Positions 47,934-58,137 of a stretch of 64,000 nucleotides of DNA are shown piece after piece (positions within the stretch are counted from its first letter, which is position 1; every line of letters starts with the position of its first letter). The DNA is from JABFXX01 sp036489755 (GTDB lineage Bacteria > Myxococcota_A > Polyangia > Haliangiales > Haliangiaceae), in the NCBI GenBank assembly GCA_036489755.1, contig DASXFD010000090.1, forward strand, positions 1 through 64,000. Reading direction: 5' to 3'. The position numbers were made by a program, and so were the translations under genes. Below the pieces are notes generated by a model. That model saw nothing but the letters and a program-made list of their open reading frames with translations, made no database searches and was not told the DNA's origin.

Positions 47934-48760
47934 GCGAGTATCTGCGGCCGCGCTCGGTCGAAGAAGCCGTCTCGATGATCGCGGCGCACCCGAGCTACAT
48001 GAAGCTCGCCGGCGCGACCGATCTGATGGTCGACGCGAAGCACAAGCGCGAGCCGGCCGGCATCGTCGATCTGTGGCGCGTGCCCGGGCTGTGCGGCATC
48101 GCCGAAACCGATCGCGGGCTCGCGATCCGCGCCGGCACGACGTGGCTCGAGGTCCAGCGCCATCCGGCGATCGTCGCGAAGTGGGCGCCGCTCGCCGCCG
48201 CCGCGCGCGAGATCGGTGCGCTGCAGATCCAAGCGCGCGCGACGCTCGGCGGCAACGTCGGTACGAGCTCGCCCGTCGGTGACAGCCTGCCGGTGTTGCT
48301 CGCGCTCGACGTCGAGCTCGAGCTCGCGTCGCCTCGCGGCCTGCGCCGCGTGCCCTACTGCGAGTTCTGCACCGGCTATCGCAAGACGCAGCTCCAGCCC
48401 GACGAGCTGATCGTCGCCGCGCATGTGCCGGCGACGACCGCGAAGCTCGCCTGGCGCAAGGTCGGCACGCGCCGCGCGCAGTCGATCTCGAAGGTGATGG
48501 GCGCGTCTGCGATCGAGCTTCGCGACGGGGTCGTGACCGATGCGCGCGTCGCGCTCGGCGCCGTCGCCGATCGGCCGATCCGCGTGCGCGCCGTCGAAGA
48601 CGCCGTGCGGGGCCTTCGGCCGCGCGAAGCCGCCGATGCCGCACGCGCGGCGCTGCGCTCTGCGATCACGCCGATCGACGACGTTCGCTCGACGTCGGTG
48701 TATCGCCGGGACGTCGCGGAGAACCTCGTGGCGCGGTTCTTCACGGACTTGGCGGCATAA
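47930..48760 (+). CDS. Xanthine dehydrogenase-type FAD-binding subunit
   Basis: The 276-residue medium subunit contains the two FAD loops, KLAGATDLMVD and TLGGNVGTSSPVGD, followed by the CO-dehydrogenase flavoprotein C-terminal domain (RDGVVTDARVALGAVADRPIR). No extra 4Fe-4S insert is present, which argues against a 4-hydroxybenzoyl-CoA reductase. The start overlaps the stop of the ferredoxin subunit (ATGA). It is the last gene of the three-subunit operon. Confidence 0.93.
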   Translation: MSEYLRPRSVEEAVSMIAAHPSYMKLAGATDLMVDAKHKREPAGIVDLWRVPGLCGIAETDRGLAIRAGTTWLEVQRHPAIVAKWAPLAAAAREIGALQIQARATLGGNVGTSSPVGDSLPVLLALDVELELASPRGLRRVPYCEFCTGYRKTQLQPDELIVAAHVPATTAKLAWRKVGTRRAQSISKVMGASAIELRDGVVTDARVALGAVADRPIRVRAVEDAVRGLRPREAADAARAALRSAITPIDDVRSTSVYRRDVAENLVARFFTDLAA

Positions 48761-48802
48761 CGCGCGCGCAAGGGCGAGTCGCGCGCGCTAGGATCTAGCC
48801 GC

Positions 48803-49999
48803 GTGTCCGATCCCGACAAGCCCGCCGACGCTGCCCCCGAGCGGGTTCAAGACGCCGGCACGGGCCCGGTGTCGAGTGGACGCGTCATCGCGACGCCGGC
48901 CGACATCAAGAGTGGCCCGGTGCGCGCGGCGATCAGCGCGGCGGTGAGCGGCGGCGTCGAGGCGCTCGGCGCGAGCATCGGCGCGGTCGGCGAGGGCGTC
49001 TCGAAGCTCGGCGACCTGTCGAAGATGGTGCCGCTCGTCGGCGCGAACATCGGCAAGCTCGGCGAGGCCGTCACGCGCGCGGGCGAGACGATCCACGCGC
49101 TGCCCGGAGTCGCGAAGACGCGGCGCGGCGCGATCCTCGTGCGCAGCGTGCTCGTCGGCTTCGCGCTGGTCGCGATGTGGATCGCCGCGATCGTCGGCAT
49201 CCAGATCGATTCCGACGAGACCGTCGATTTCCGCCACGATGGCGAGGCGATCCTAGCGCAGCTCAGCCGCGGCACCGACGCGATCGATCAGGTTTACGAG
49301 CACGCGTCGCCGCGCTTTCAAGAGATGGTGCGCAAGGAGCGCTTCGTCGACGACATGACCGATCTCGCGGCGACCGTCGGCACGTTTCGCGAGATCACCG
49401 CCGTCAATGACACGCTCGTGACGAGTGGGCCGGGCGGGCGCGTCGGCCGCGTCTCGATCACGGCCGCGTATGCGAACGGCGTATGCCGCGGCTCGATCAG
49501 CTTTCACCTCGATCAGGGCCGCTGGAAATTGCTCGGCGTCGGGCTCGAGTTGCCGCCCGATCTCAAGATCACGCAAAAGGAGCGCGAGCAGCGCGTCGCC
49601 GCGTGCAAGGACAATGGCAATCGCAAGACGTGCGACGTGCGCGACCGCGCCGAGACGGTCCTCGAGCAGCTGCGCGACGACAAGGCCGGTGACGTTTGGG
49701 ACCAAGCGAGCGGCGTGTTCCAGCAGCAAGAGTCGCGCGCGCAGTTCGTCGAGCTCCAGCAGGAGCACGGCGCGATGCTCGGCAGCTATCTGCGCGTGTT
49801 GCGCGTGACCGAGGCGCGCACCGGCATCGGCGGCACGTCGGCGACGTTCGATTGCGTCGTCGAGTTCGATCGCTCGAGCGGCGTGCGTGTCGTGTTCGGG
49901 TTCGAGCGCAAGTCGAAGGCGCAGCCGTGGCAGCTGTCCAGCTTCAAGCTGGTGGTGCCGATGCCTCGGGTCGACGACGCAGCAGCAGCCACGCGATGA
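48803..49999 (+). CDS. Membrane-anchored protein with two NTF2-like (DUF4019-type) domains
   Basis: The 398-residue protein has an N-terminal disordered region (about 1-110) rich in Gly and Ala, then one membrane helix (ILVRSVLVGFALVAMWIAAIVGI, about 112-134). The rest is periplasmic: two similar halves that begin with AILAQLSRGTDAIDQVYEHASPRF and TVLEQLRDDKAGDVWDQAS and end with the WKLLGVGLELPP and WQLSSFKLVVP strands. These resemble DUF3887/DUF4019 NTF2-like folds. The role is unknown. It starts with GTG. Its last 56 bases overlap the convergent membrane-protein gene. Confidence 0.6.
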   Translation: MSDPDKPADAAPERVQDAGTGPVSSGRVIATPADIKSGPVRAAISAAVSGGVEALGASIGAVGEGVSKLGDLSKMVPLVGANIGKLGEAVTRAGETIHALPGVAKTRRGAILVRSVLVGFALVAMWIAAIVGIQIDSDETVDFRHDGEAILAQLSRGTDAIDQVYEHASPRFQEMVRKERFVDDMTDLAATVGTFREITAVNDTLVTSGPGGRVGRVSITAAYANGVCRGSISFHLDQGRWKLLGVGLELPPDLKITQKEREQRVAACKDNGNRKTCDVRDRAETVLEQLRDDKAGDVWDQASGVFQQQESRAQFVELQQEHGAMLGSYLRVLRVTEARTGIGGTSATFDCVVEFDRSSGVRVVFGFERKSKAQPWQLSSFKLVVPMPRVDDAAAATR

Positions 50000-52499
50000 T
50001 CGCGGGCACCGGCCACAGCAGCCACACGAGCCATGCCCACAGCGGCCGTTCGAAGCGCATCTCGATCGTGTGCTTGCCGGGACCGGTGTCGACGGCCATG
50101 AAGTCGGGCGTCACGCGGCGCACCTGCACCTCGTTGCCGTCGACGTAGCCGTGCCAGCGCGGGTGCCAGCTCTCGTGCACCCAGTACGTCGTCGGGCCGG
50201 TGTTGTCGACTTCGGCGACGATGTCCGCCTGATCGCCCGGTGACGGCTGTCGCCACGATCGGATCGTGTGGCCCTGCGGTTTGCCCGTCGTCGTGCCGGA
50301 GCCGGCGTACGCGAGGATCTGATCGGCGAGCGGCATCGGCGACAACGCCCACAGCAGCGCCCAGATGTGACCCGGCTGCCCCGGCCGATACCACGGCGGC
50401 AACACGCCGAGCACCTGCGCCGGCGATACGAGCCCGGGCACCGGCAGCTTGCGCAGCTCGTAGTTTTGCGTGCGCGCGAGCGTCTCGCCGGGCGGCATCT
50501 TCTCGGCGGCCGACTTCAGGAACACCAGATACGGCGCGTCGTAGATCCACGCGTCCTTCGCGCGATCGCGCACCGTCCACAAGAAGTCGTAGTTCGGGCT
50601 CGCCTGCAAGCCGCCGCCGCCCATCTGCAGCACCGCGGGCACGCGCACGTACGAATACGGCAACAGGTTCCACCAGTGGTTCTCGCCGCCGGGGCCGCCT
50701 TGTTTGCGACCCTGCGGCAGCTTCGCGAGGATGTCGTCGAGCTCGAGCATCTCGTCGCGGAAGTTCTTCGGGTTGTCGCCCATCGTGCGCACGCGCTGGA
50801 TGAGCGCCTTGCCGCCCGGATATGCGACGAACACCACGAGCGCCGCCGCGATCGCCGCGATCGTCGTGCGCGCGCCGTACAACGTCGGCGAGACCTCACC
50901 GGCCCGCAGCTTCGGCACCGGCTTGCCGAACGCGAGCCACTTGTCCCACGGCGCGTCCCACAGCCACTGGCCGAACGTGACGATGCCGGCGCCGAGGCCC
51001 ATCGCCAGCACGGTCTGCATCGCGCCGAGGAAGCGCACCGGCGGGAAGATGTCGTTGCCGACCTTGCCGATGTGCGGTCCGAGGCCGAGCATCAGCGCGA
51101 AGATCAGGCCCGGCGTCCACAGCCAGCGCGTGAGCGACACGCGCTTCCACAACGTGAACGCGATGATGATCGGCAGCGAGAACGTGATCAGCGGGACTCG
51201 CGGCATGTTGTTCGGCATGAAGTCGAAGATCTTGCCGTGGATGTACCACTGCGAAAGTCCGGCGAAGCCGGGCCCGATCTCGTCGGCGACGCGATGCGGG
51301 AAGCCGCCGAAGCCTTCGCTGTCGATCGTCAGCGGCAACAAGATCGCGCCGGTCGTCACGACGAGCGCGCCGCCGAGGATCGCGAGCCGATGGATCTCGC
51401 CCACGAGCCGCTGCACGGTCGGGTGCTCCCACACGTTGTCGCGCTTGCGGAACCTCATCACGAGCACGCCACCCGCGACGAGCAGCACGGCGCCGATCAC
51501 GGCCAGCGCGGGCGCGCTGTCGGGCACAGGTGCGTTCGGGATCAGCGACAACATGATCACCGCGGCGAGCGGCAAGCCGCCGAGGTAGAGCAAGAGCACG
51601 CCGATCGCGGTCGGCGACAGCCACAGCCGCCACGTCGCGAAGAACCGCACGAGGAAGCCGAGCACGAGCGTGAACCCGAGCGAGATGCCGACGAACGGGT
51701 GACACAGGAACACGAGCCCGCCCCACGCGATCGCGGGCGCGAGGCTCTTCTTCTCCATGATCCAGCGCGCGCCGTGACCGAGGCCGAGCGGGAAGAAGCA
51801 CAGCGCCCACGTCTGCGTGTAGAGGCCGACGTTGAACGTGCCGGCGCTACCCGAGCCCCACCGCGACTCGCCGTTCATGAACGCGACGCAAAACGCGGCG
51901 GCCGTCGACTGCCACGGCGACGCGCCCATGAGCCGCATGCCGCGATACGCGCACGCCGGTGCGAGCACGAGCGGCAGCACGATGCTGAGCTGGAACCAGA
52001 ATAGATGGTGGCCGAAGATCGCGGCGGGCAGCGCCGACGCGAGCTGCGGGAGAACTTGGTAGTAGTACGCCGACGCGAAGCCGCCGTTCGCGCTCGGATT
52101 CCACCAGTCGAAGTCGAGGTTGCGGATGCAATCCGCGATGCGCGAGCTCTCGGCGAAGTGGAACGACAGGTCATCGCCCGCGCTCTCGCCCGAGAAGATG
52201 TGCCAGTGAAACAGCAGGACCGCGAGCGTGATGAGGCCGAGCGCCGGCAGCGCGCCGTGCGCCGCGATCCACGCGCCGAGCTTGTCCCACGCGTCGGGCT
52301 CGCGGCCACGCGGCATCGCCGGCTTGGCGGCCTTGGGCTTCGCGGCCGCCTTCGGGGCCGGCTTCTTGTCGGGCTTATCGTCGGCCTTATCGTCGGCCTT
52401 CGCAGCTGGCGCAGCCGGCTTGTCGTCGGCCTTCGCAGCTGGCTTGTCGGCTTTGTCGGCCTTGTCGGATGATTCTTCGTCGGTTTTTTCGTCGGTCAT
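49944..52499 (-). CDS. Large polytopic membrane protein, GT-C/YfhO-like
   Basis: The 851-residue protein starts with a Lys/Ala/Asp-rich cytoplasmic tail of about 65 residues (repeats of KADDKPA type), then about 11 membrane helices. The first periplasmic loop has HIFSGESAGDDLSFHF, similar to the acidic loop of GT-C glycosyltransferases and YfhO proteins. Later features are FNVGLYTQTWALCFFPLGLG and a periplasmic beta-rich C-terminal domain (STGPTTYWVHESWHPRWHG-like; here NTGPTTYWVHESWHP). It may transfer sugars from a lipid carrier. Its start overlaps the stop of the sugar-kinase gene (ATGA). Confidence 0.75.
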   Translation of the reverse strand: MTDEKTDEESSDKADKADKPAAKADDKPAAPAAKADDKADDKPDKKPAPKAAAKPKAAKPAMPRGREPDAWDKLGAWIAAHGALPALGLITLAVLLFHWHIFSGESAGDDLSFHFAESSRIADCIRNLDFDWWNPSANGGFASAYYYQVLPQLASALPAAIFGHHLFWFQLSIVLPLVLAPACAYRGMRLMGASPWQSTAAAFCVAFMNGESRWGSGSAGTFNVGLYTQTWALCFFPLGLGHGARWIMEKKSLAPAIAWGGLVFLCHPFVGISLGFTLVLGFLVRFFATWRLWLSPTAIGVLLLYLGGLPLAAVIMLSLIPNAPVPDSAPALAVIGAVLLVAGGVLVMRFRKRDNVWEHPTVQRLVGEIHRLAILGGALVVTTGAILLPLTIDSEGFGGFPHRVADEIGPGFAGLSQWYIHGKIFDFMPNNMPRVPLITFSLPIIIAFTLWKRVSLTRWLWTPGLIFALMLGLGPHIGKVGNDIFPPVRFLGAMQTVLAMGLGAGIVTFGQWLWDAPWDKWLAFGKPVPKLRAGEVSPTLYGARTTIAAIAAALVVFVAYPGGKALIQRVRTMGDNPKNFRDEMLELDDILAKLPQGRKQGGPGGENHWWNLLPYSYVRVPAVLQMGGGGLQASPNYDFLWTVRDRAKDAWIYDAPYLVFLKSAAEKMPPGETLARTQNYELRKLPVPGLVSPAQVLGVLPPWYRPGQPGHIWALLWALSPMPLADQILAYAGSGTTTGKPQGHTIRSWRQPSPGDQADIVAEVDNTGPTTYWVHESWHPRWHGYVDGNEVQVRRVTPDFMAVDTGPGKHTIEMRFERPLWAWLVWLLWPVPAIIAWLLLRRRPEASAPPA

Positions 52500-53425
52500 G
52501 CCGCTTCGAGCTCCAGGAGATCGTCGATCCGCGCATCTTCGAACCGCGGCGTGGCACCACGTGATTCCGCAACTGCAGCCGCCCATCGTGCAGCGGCGCG
52601 GCCAGACGTCTCGAGATCCCAGCCGAGCGTCATGCCGTGAACGAGGATCGCGAGATAGGCGTCGCCGCAGCCGACGTTGTCGCCGCCGGGCCGCGCGGGC
52701 ACGCCCGCGATCTCGATCGCGCGCGTTTCGCCGAACAGCGTCGAGCCGGCCGCGCCGTGGGTCACCGCGAGCACGCGGCCGCGCCTGCGCAGCTCGCCGA
52801 TCGGATCGCTCCAGCCGAGCCACTCGGCGAGCGAGGCGAGCTCGCGATCGTTGACCTTCACGACGTCCGCGCGCTCGAGTGCCGCGAGCACGGCCACACC
52901 TTCGGCGATGACGATCCCATCGGGCCCCACTTCGCTGGCCAGGGACTGCTCGGTCTTGCGGAGGTTCACGTCGCAAACTTTCAAGCAGCGGCCGTGCGCG
53001 GCGGCCATCGCGGCGCGCCAGCCTTCGAGCCCGACCGACGTGCGCTGCGCGAGGGTTCCGTAGATCACGACGCTCGCCTCGCCGAGCGCGCCGATCGCTT
53101 CGTCGGTGCACGCGATGCGCTCCCACGCGCGGTCGGGCACGAGCCGATAGCGGGCCTCGCCGGCGGCGTTGATCGCGACTTGCACCTCGCCGGTCGCACG
53201 CTCGCGATCGATCTGCACGAGCGAGGTGTCGACCAGATCGCCGAGCTCGGCGACCGCGCGATGGCCCAGCTCGTCATCGCCGACGCGCGTCACCAACCGC
53301 GCCCAGCCGCCGGCCTGTGCGAGGTGCCACGCGACGTTCGCGGGCGCACCGCCGAGCTTCGCGCCGTCGGGGAACAGGTCCCAGAGCAGCTCGCCCCAGA
53401 TGATGACAGCCTGATCCGTTGACAT
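52496..53425 (-). CDS. PfkB-family carbohydrate kinase (fructokinase-like)
   Basis: The 309-residue sugar kinase matches the PfkB fold: WGELLWDLFPDG, KLGGAPANVAWHLAQAG, RVGDDELG, then the DTSLVQIDRERATGEVQ lid strand. The C-terminal anion-hole and catalytic motif reads GGDNVGCGDAYLA (a variant of GAGDAF that keeps the Asp base). It probably phosphorylates a hexose such as fructose. It is coupled to the GT-C-like membrane gene downstream and is divergent from pncB, sharing a 33-base promoter region. Confidence 0.87.
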   Translation of the reverse strand: MSTDQAVIIWGELLWDLFPDGAKLGGAPANVAWHLAQAGGWARLVTRVGDDELGHRAVAELGDLVDTSLVQIDRERATGEVQVAINAAGEARYRLVPDRAWERIACTDEAIGALGEASVVIYGTLAQRTSVGLEGWRAAMAAAHGRCLKVCDVNLRKTEQSLASEVGPDGIVIAEGVAVLAALERADVVKVNDRELASLAEWLGWSDPIGELRRRGRVLAVTHGAAGSTLFGETRAIEIAGVPARPGGDNVGCGDAYLAILVHGMTLGWDLETSGRAAARWAAAVAESRGATPRFEDARIDDLLELEAA

Positions 53426-53456
53426 CGAGTGACTTAGTGTCCACTATACACGATAA
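53419..53456. promoter_or_regulatory. Divergent promoter with candidate NrtR-type operator
   Basis: The 33-base gap between the PfkB gene and pncB contains TTAGTGTCCACTATACAC (53434-53451). GTGT and ACAC arms are separated by seven bases, and TAGTG/CACTA form a smaller palindrome. For the minus strand, TATAGT (complement of 53443-53448) is a good -10. For pncB, TTGACA (53419-53424) and TATACA (53445-53450) are plausible but spaced 20 bases. Because nrtR is in this operon, an NrtR site is expected here. Confidence 0.4.
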
Positions 53457-53458
53457 CA

Positions 53459-54925
53459 ATGACCCACGGGCTCGACGTGTACGGCGGTTCGCTGGCGCTC
53501 CTGACCGACTTGTACCAGTTGACGATGGCCTGCGGCTACTGGAAGGGCGGCGTTGCGGACCGCGAGGCGGTGTTCCACTTGACGTTTCGCCGGCAGCCGT
53601 TCGGGGGTGGCTACGCGATCGCCGCAGGGCTCGAGCCCGCGCTCGCGTTTCTCGAGCGCATGCGGTTCACCTCCGACGATCTCGGGTACCTCGCCGAGCT
53701 GCGCGATGGCGCCGGCGCGCCGCTGTTCCCGCAGGGCTTCTTGGACTATCTCGGCGCGCTGCGGTTCGCGTGCAGCGTCGACGCGGTGCCCGAAGGCTCG
53801 GTCGTGTTCCCGCACGAGCCGCTCGTCCGCGTCCGCGGGCCGATCGCACACGCGCAGCTCGTCGAGACCACGCTACTCACGCTGCTCAATTATCAGACGC
53901 TCGTCGCGACCAAGGCGGCCCGCGTGTGCCAGGCGGCGCGTGGCGCGCCGGTGCTGGAGTTCGGGCTGCGCCGCGCGCAAGGCATCGACGGCGGGCTCGG
54001 TGGCTCGCGCGCCGCGTACATCGGCGGCGTGGCCGGCACCTCGAACGTGCTCGCCGGCAAGCTGTTCGGCATTCCGGTCAAAGGCACGCACGCGCACAGC
54101 TGGGTGATGTTTCACGAGAGCGAGCCGGCGGCGTTTCGCGCGTACGCGGCGGCGTTGCCCGGCAACTGCACGTTCCTCGTCGATACCTACGACACGCTCG
54201 AGGGCGTGCGCCACGCGATCGATGCCGGCAACGCGCTGCGCGCGAGCGGCCACGCGCTCGGCGGCATCCGGCTCGATTCCGGCGACCTCGCGCACCTGTC
54301 GATCGAAGCGCGCCGGATGCTCGACGAGGCGGGCTTCCCCGATGCCAAGATCGTCGCGTCGAACGATCTCGACGAGAACCTGATCGGCAGCATCATCGAT
54401 CAGGGCGCGCGCATCGACGTGTGGGGCGTCGGAACGAAGCTCGTCACCGCGTACGATCAGCCCGCGCTCGGCGGCGTGTACAAGCTCGGCGCGAGCAAGG
54501 ACGCGCACGGCACCTGGCGCGACGCGATCAAGCTCAGCGAGCAACCGATCAAGATCTCGAATCCCGGCGTGCTCGGCGTCAAGCGCATGCGCGAAGCCGG
54601 CGTGCTCGTCGGCGACGCGATCTACGACATCGAGCGCGGCTTCGCCGAGCCGGTCGCGCTGCACGACATCGAGCATCCGGGCCTGCCGCCCATACGGCCG
54701 AGCTTCGATGCGATCGACGACCTCCTGAAGCCACAGCTCGATCGCGGCAAGCGCGTCGGCACGCCCGATACGCTCGAGGCCGTGCGCGCCCGTGCCGCCG
54801 CCGATCTCGCCGCGCTGTCGCCGCGGACGAAGCGGTTCTTGAATCCGCAGCCCTACGCCGTCGGGCTCGACGATCGGGTTCATCACCGCAAGCTGGAGCT
54901 GATCGCGAAGGCCCGCGCATCATGA
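53459..54925 (+). CDS. pncB: Nicotinate phosphoribosyltransferase
   Basis: The 488-residue enzyme joins nicotinate to PRPP to give nicotinate mononucleotide, the committing step of the salvage pathway. It shows the N-terminal LLTDLYQLTMACGYW, FEFGLRRAQ-like VLEFGLRRAQGIDGG, GTHAHSWVMFHESEPAAF, FLVDTYDTLEGV, GGIRLDSGDLAHLS and GVGTKLVTAYDQPALGGVYKL motifs, covering the full active site. Length is in the normal range for the longer bacterial form. Its stop overlaps the start of a 69-codon ORF that leads to prs. First gene of the NAD salvage operon. Confidence 0.95.
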   Translation: MTHGLDVYGGSLALLTDLYQLTMACGYWKGGVADREAVFHLTFRRQPFGGGYAIAAGLEPALAFLERMRFTSDDLGYLAELRDGAGAPLFPQGFLDYLGALRFACSVDAVPEGSVVFPHEPLVRVRGPIAHAQLVETTLLTLLNYQTLVATKAARVCQAARGAPVLEFGLRRAQGIDGGLGGSRAAYIGGVAGTSNVLAGKLFGIPVKGTHAHSWVMFHESEPAAFRAYAAALPGNCTFLVDTYDTLEGVRHAIDAGNALRASGHALGGIRLDSGDLAHLSIEARRMLDEAGFPDAKIVASNDLDENLIGSIIDQGARIDVWGVGTKLVTAYDQPALGGVYKLGASKDAHGTWRDAIKLSEQPIKISNPGVLGVKRMREAGVLVGDAIYDIERGFAEPVALHDIEHPGLPPIRPSFDAIDDLLKPQLDRGKRVGTPDTLEAVRARAAADLAALSPRTKRFLNPQPYAVGLDDRVHHRKLELIAKARAS

Positions 54926-55127
54926 AATCGTACTCGTACTCGTACTCTTGCTCGTCTGCTGACGGCGACGTCGTTCTCCGGCGCGAAGCAGGTCGCGGGT
55001 GCTCGCATGAACGCGACACCTCGAGAGGCGTGTCGTGCGAGGGTGCGCTTCTCGATCCCGACGCAGTTCGAAGCGATTCGTATGCCGTGCACGTGTCACG
55101 AGACGCGTCGGATCGGACCGGGGCCCA

Positions 55128-55131
<4 letters not shown>
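54922..55131 (+). CDS. Short ORF bridging pncB and prs (ATGA overlaps at both ends)
   Basis: The ORF has 69 codons. It starts with an ATG that overlaps the pncB stop (ATGA) and ends with a TGA that overlaps the prs ATG. It opens MKSYSYSYSCSSADGD because of three perfect TCGTAC repeats (54928-54945), and the rest is polar and Arg/Ser-rich with three more Cys. Third-codon-position GC is about 66%, below that of neighbouring genes, so it may not be a conserved protein. Its function could be to keep ribosomes moving from pncB into prs. No homologue is recognised. Confidence 0.35.
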
Positions 55132-56044
<913 letters not shown>

Positions 56045-56048
<4 letters not shown>

Positions 56049-56104
56049 GCGAGCGGAGAACCGCGGCCGACTGTGGCCGCGTAGCGAGCGAAGAAATTCT
56101 ATGA
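56045..56104 (+). CDS. 19-codon ORF bridging prs and nadE
   Basis: The ORF starts at an ATG overlapping the prs stop (ATGA) and ends with a TGA overlapping the nadE ATG. It encodes MSERRTAADCGRVASEEIL. It contains a GCGGCC/GGCCGC hairpin with a 6-base loop. The text GCGAGCGGAG...GTAGCGAGCGAAG looks like a dispersed intergenic repeat of GC-rich genomes, so the coding value is doubtful; coupling of ribosomes is the simpler purpose. Confidence 0.3.
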
Positions 56105-58137
56105 AGCTGGTCAAAGTTGCCGTTGCCTGCGTGAACCAAACGCCGTTCGCGTGGGAAGAAAACTTCGCGCACCTGCGCACCGCGATCGATCACGCGCGCG
56201 CCGAGGGCGCGACGGTGCTGTGCCTGCCCGAGCTCGCGATCACCGGCTATGGCTGCGAGGACGCGTTCCACATGGACGGTCTTCAAGACATGGCGTTCGC
56301 GCAGCTCGACGCGCTCGCGCAGCTGACCAAGGGCATCGTCGTCGCGGTCGGCGTGCCGGTGTTCCACGAGAAGGCGCTCTACGACTGCGGCGCGCTGCTC
56401 GTCGACGGCAAGATCGCGGGCTTCGTCGCGAAGCAATTTCTCGCCGGCGACGGCATCCACTACGAGCCGCGCTGGTTCAAGGCGTGGCCGGCCGGCGAGG
56501 TCGACGTCCTCGAGCGACCCGACGATAGCGGCGATCCGCGGCGGTTCCCGATCGGCGATCTCGTGTTCGAGGTCGGCGACGTCCGCATCGGCTTCGAGAT
56601 CTGCGAGGACGCGTGGGTCGCGAACCGGCCCGGCATCGATCTCGCGCTGCGCGGCGTCGACGTCATCGTCAATCCGTCGGCGTCGCACTTCGCGTTCGAC
56701 AAGTTCGCGGTGCGCCAGCGCTTCGTGATCGAAGGCTCGCGCGCGTTCGGCGTCGCGTACCTCTACGCGAATCTGCTCGGCAACGAAGCCGGCCGCGTGA
56801 TCTACGACGGCGGCGGGCTCATCGCATCGGGCGGCGAGTTGCTCGCGCGCGGCCCGCGGCTCACGTTCCACGACATGGAGCTGTCGACGGCCGTCGTCGA
56901 CATCGACGGCAACCGCCGCGATCAGATGCGGCGCGGCAGCCATCGGCCGCGCCACGACGCCGAAGATCAGGTCGTCGAAGTGCCGTTCCACTGGCCGGTC
57001 AAGAAGCCCGAAGCGCCGCGCGTCCGCGAGCGGTCGTGGGAAGATCGGATCTCGCTGCGCGAAGAAGAGTTCGGCCGCGCCGTCGCGCTCGGCCTGTGGG
57101 ACTACCTGCGCAAGTCGCACGCGCACGGCTACGTGATCTCGCTGTCGGGCGGCGCCGATTCGGCCGCGTGCGCGGTGCTCGTCGCGACCGCCGTGCAGCT
57201 CGCGTTCGCCGAGCTCGGAGCCGGCGGCGTCCGCCAGCGCTTGCCGTGGTGCAAGAAGCTCGTCGAGCTGATCGAGAAAGGCCCGAGCGGCGACATCGCG
57301 AAGCAGGCGGTCGGCGCGTTGTTAGCGTGCGCGTATCAGCCGACGGAAAACTCGAGCCGCATCACCAAGCTCGCGGCGGAGACGATCGCGGACGCGATCG
57401 GCGCCGAGTTCCACGTGATCGACGTCGACGCCGAAGCGAAGGCCTACGTCGCGTCGGTCGAGCAGGCGATCGGTCGCAAGTTGACGTGGGATCAAGACGA
57501 CCTCGCGCTGCAAAACGTCCAGGCGCGCGTGCGCGCACCGAGCGTGTGGCTGTTGGCGAACGTGCGCAACGCCGTGCTGATCACGACGTCGAATCGCTCC
57601 GAGGCCGCGGTCGGCTACGCGACGATGGACGGCGATACGGCCGGCGGGCTCGCACCGCTCGGCGGCATCGACAAGTCGTTCCTGCGGCACTGGCTCGTAT
57701 GGCTCGAGACGCGCGGGCTCGTCGGGCTCGCACCGATTCCGGCGCTCACCGGCATCAACGCGCAGCAGCCGACGGCAGAGCTTCGTCCGCCGGCGCGCGC
57801 GCAGACCGACGAGGCCGACCTGATGCCGTACGACCTGCTCGAGGCGATCGAGGACTCGACGATCCGCGACAAGCACACGCCGATCGAGGTGCTGCAGGAA
57901 TTGTTGCCGCGGTATCCGCAGCTGCAGGCCGCGCAGCTCGCCGGCTGGATCGAGCGGTTCTTCCGGATGTGGTGCCGCAATCAGTGGAAGCGCGAGCGCA
58001 TCGCGCCGAGCTTTCACCTCGACGATCGCAACGTCGATCCGCGATCGTGGTGCCGGTTCCCCATCCTGTCGGGCAACTTCGAGCGCGAGCTCGCCGAGAT
58101 GCGCGCGTACGTCGCGATGGGCAAGGCCCAGCGATGA
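56101..58137 (+). CDS. nadE: Glutamine-dependent NAD(+) synthetase
   Basis: The 678-residue enzyme converts nicotinate adenine dinucleotide to NAD. The N-terminal nitrilase-type glutaminase domain (about 1-290) has the Glu in CLPELAITGYGCED, the Lys in VAKQFLAGDG and the Cys in FEICEDAW. The C-terminal synthetase domain has the PP-loop ISLSGGADSAAC, NVQARVRAPSVWLLANV, TSNRSEAAVGYATMDGDTAG and NQWKRERIAPSFHLD. Length and order match the long glutamine-using form. The stop overlaps the nrtR start (ATGA). Confidence 0.95.
   Translation: MKLVKVAVACVNQTPFAWEENFAHLRTAIDHARAEGATVLCLPELAITGYGCEDAFHMDGLQDMAFAQLDALAQLTKGIVVAVGVPVFHEKALYDCGALLVDGKIAGFVAKQFLAGDGIHYEPRWFKAWPAGEVDVLERPDDSGDPRRFPIGDLVFEVGDVRIGFEICEDAWVANRPGIDLALRGVDVIVNPSASHFAFDKFAVRQRFVIEGSRAFGVAYLYANLLGNEAGRVIYDGGGLIASGGELLARGPRLTFHDMELSTAVVDIDGNRRDQMRRGSHRPRHDAEDQVVEVPFHWPVKKPEAPRVRERSWEDRISLREEEFGRAVALGLWDYLRKSHAHGYVISLSGGADSAACAVLVATAVQLAFAELGAGGVRQRLPWCKKLVELIEKGPSGDIAKQAVGALLACAYQPTENSSRITKLAAETIADAIGAEFHVIDVDAEAKAYVASVEQAIGRKLTWDQDDLALQNVQARVRAPSVWLLANVRNAVLITTSNRSEAAVGYATMDGDTAGGLAPLGGIDKSFLRHWLVWLETRGLVGLAPIPALTGINAQQPTAELRPPARAQTDEADLMPYDLLEAIEDSTIRDKHTPIEVLQELLPRYPQLQAAQLAGWIERFFRMWCRNQWKRERIAPSFHLDDRNVDPRSWCRFPILSGNFERELAEMRAYVAMGKAQR

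Noticed and set aside
52381..52490. Repeated GTCGGCCTTATC-like units as a DNA element
   Set aside because: They encode the Lys/Asp/Ala-rich N-terminal tail of the membrane protein and keep its frame.
54928..54945. TCGTAC x3 as a phase-variation tract
   Set aside because: Only three six-base units; six-base changes keep frame, so it would not switch a gene on or off.
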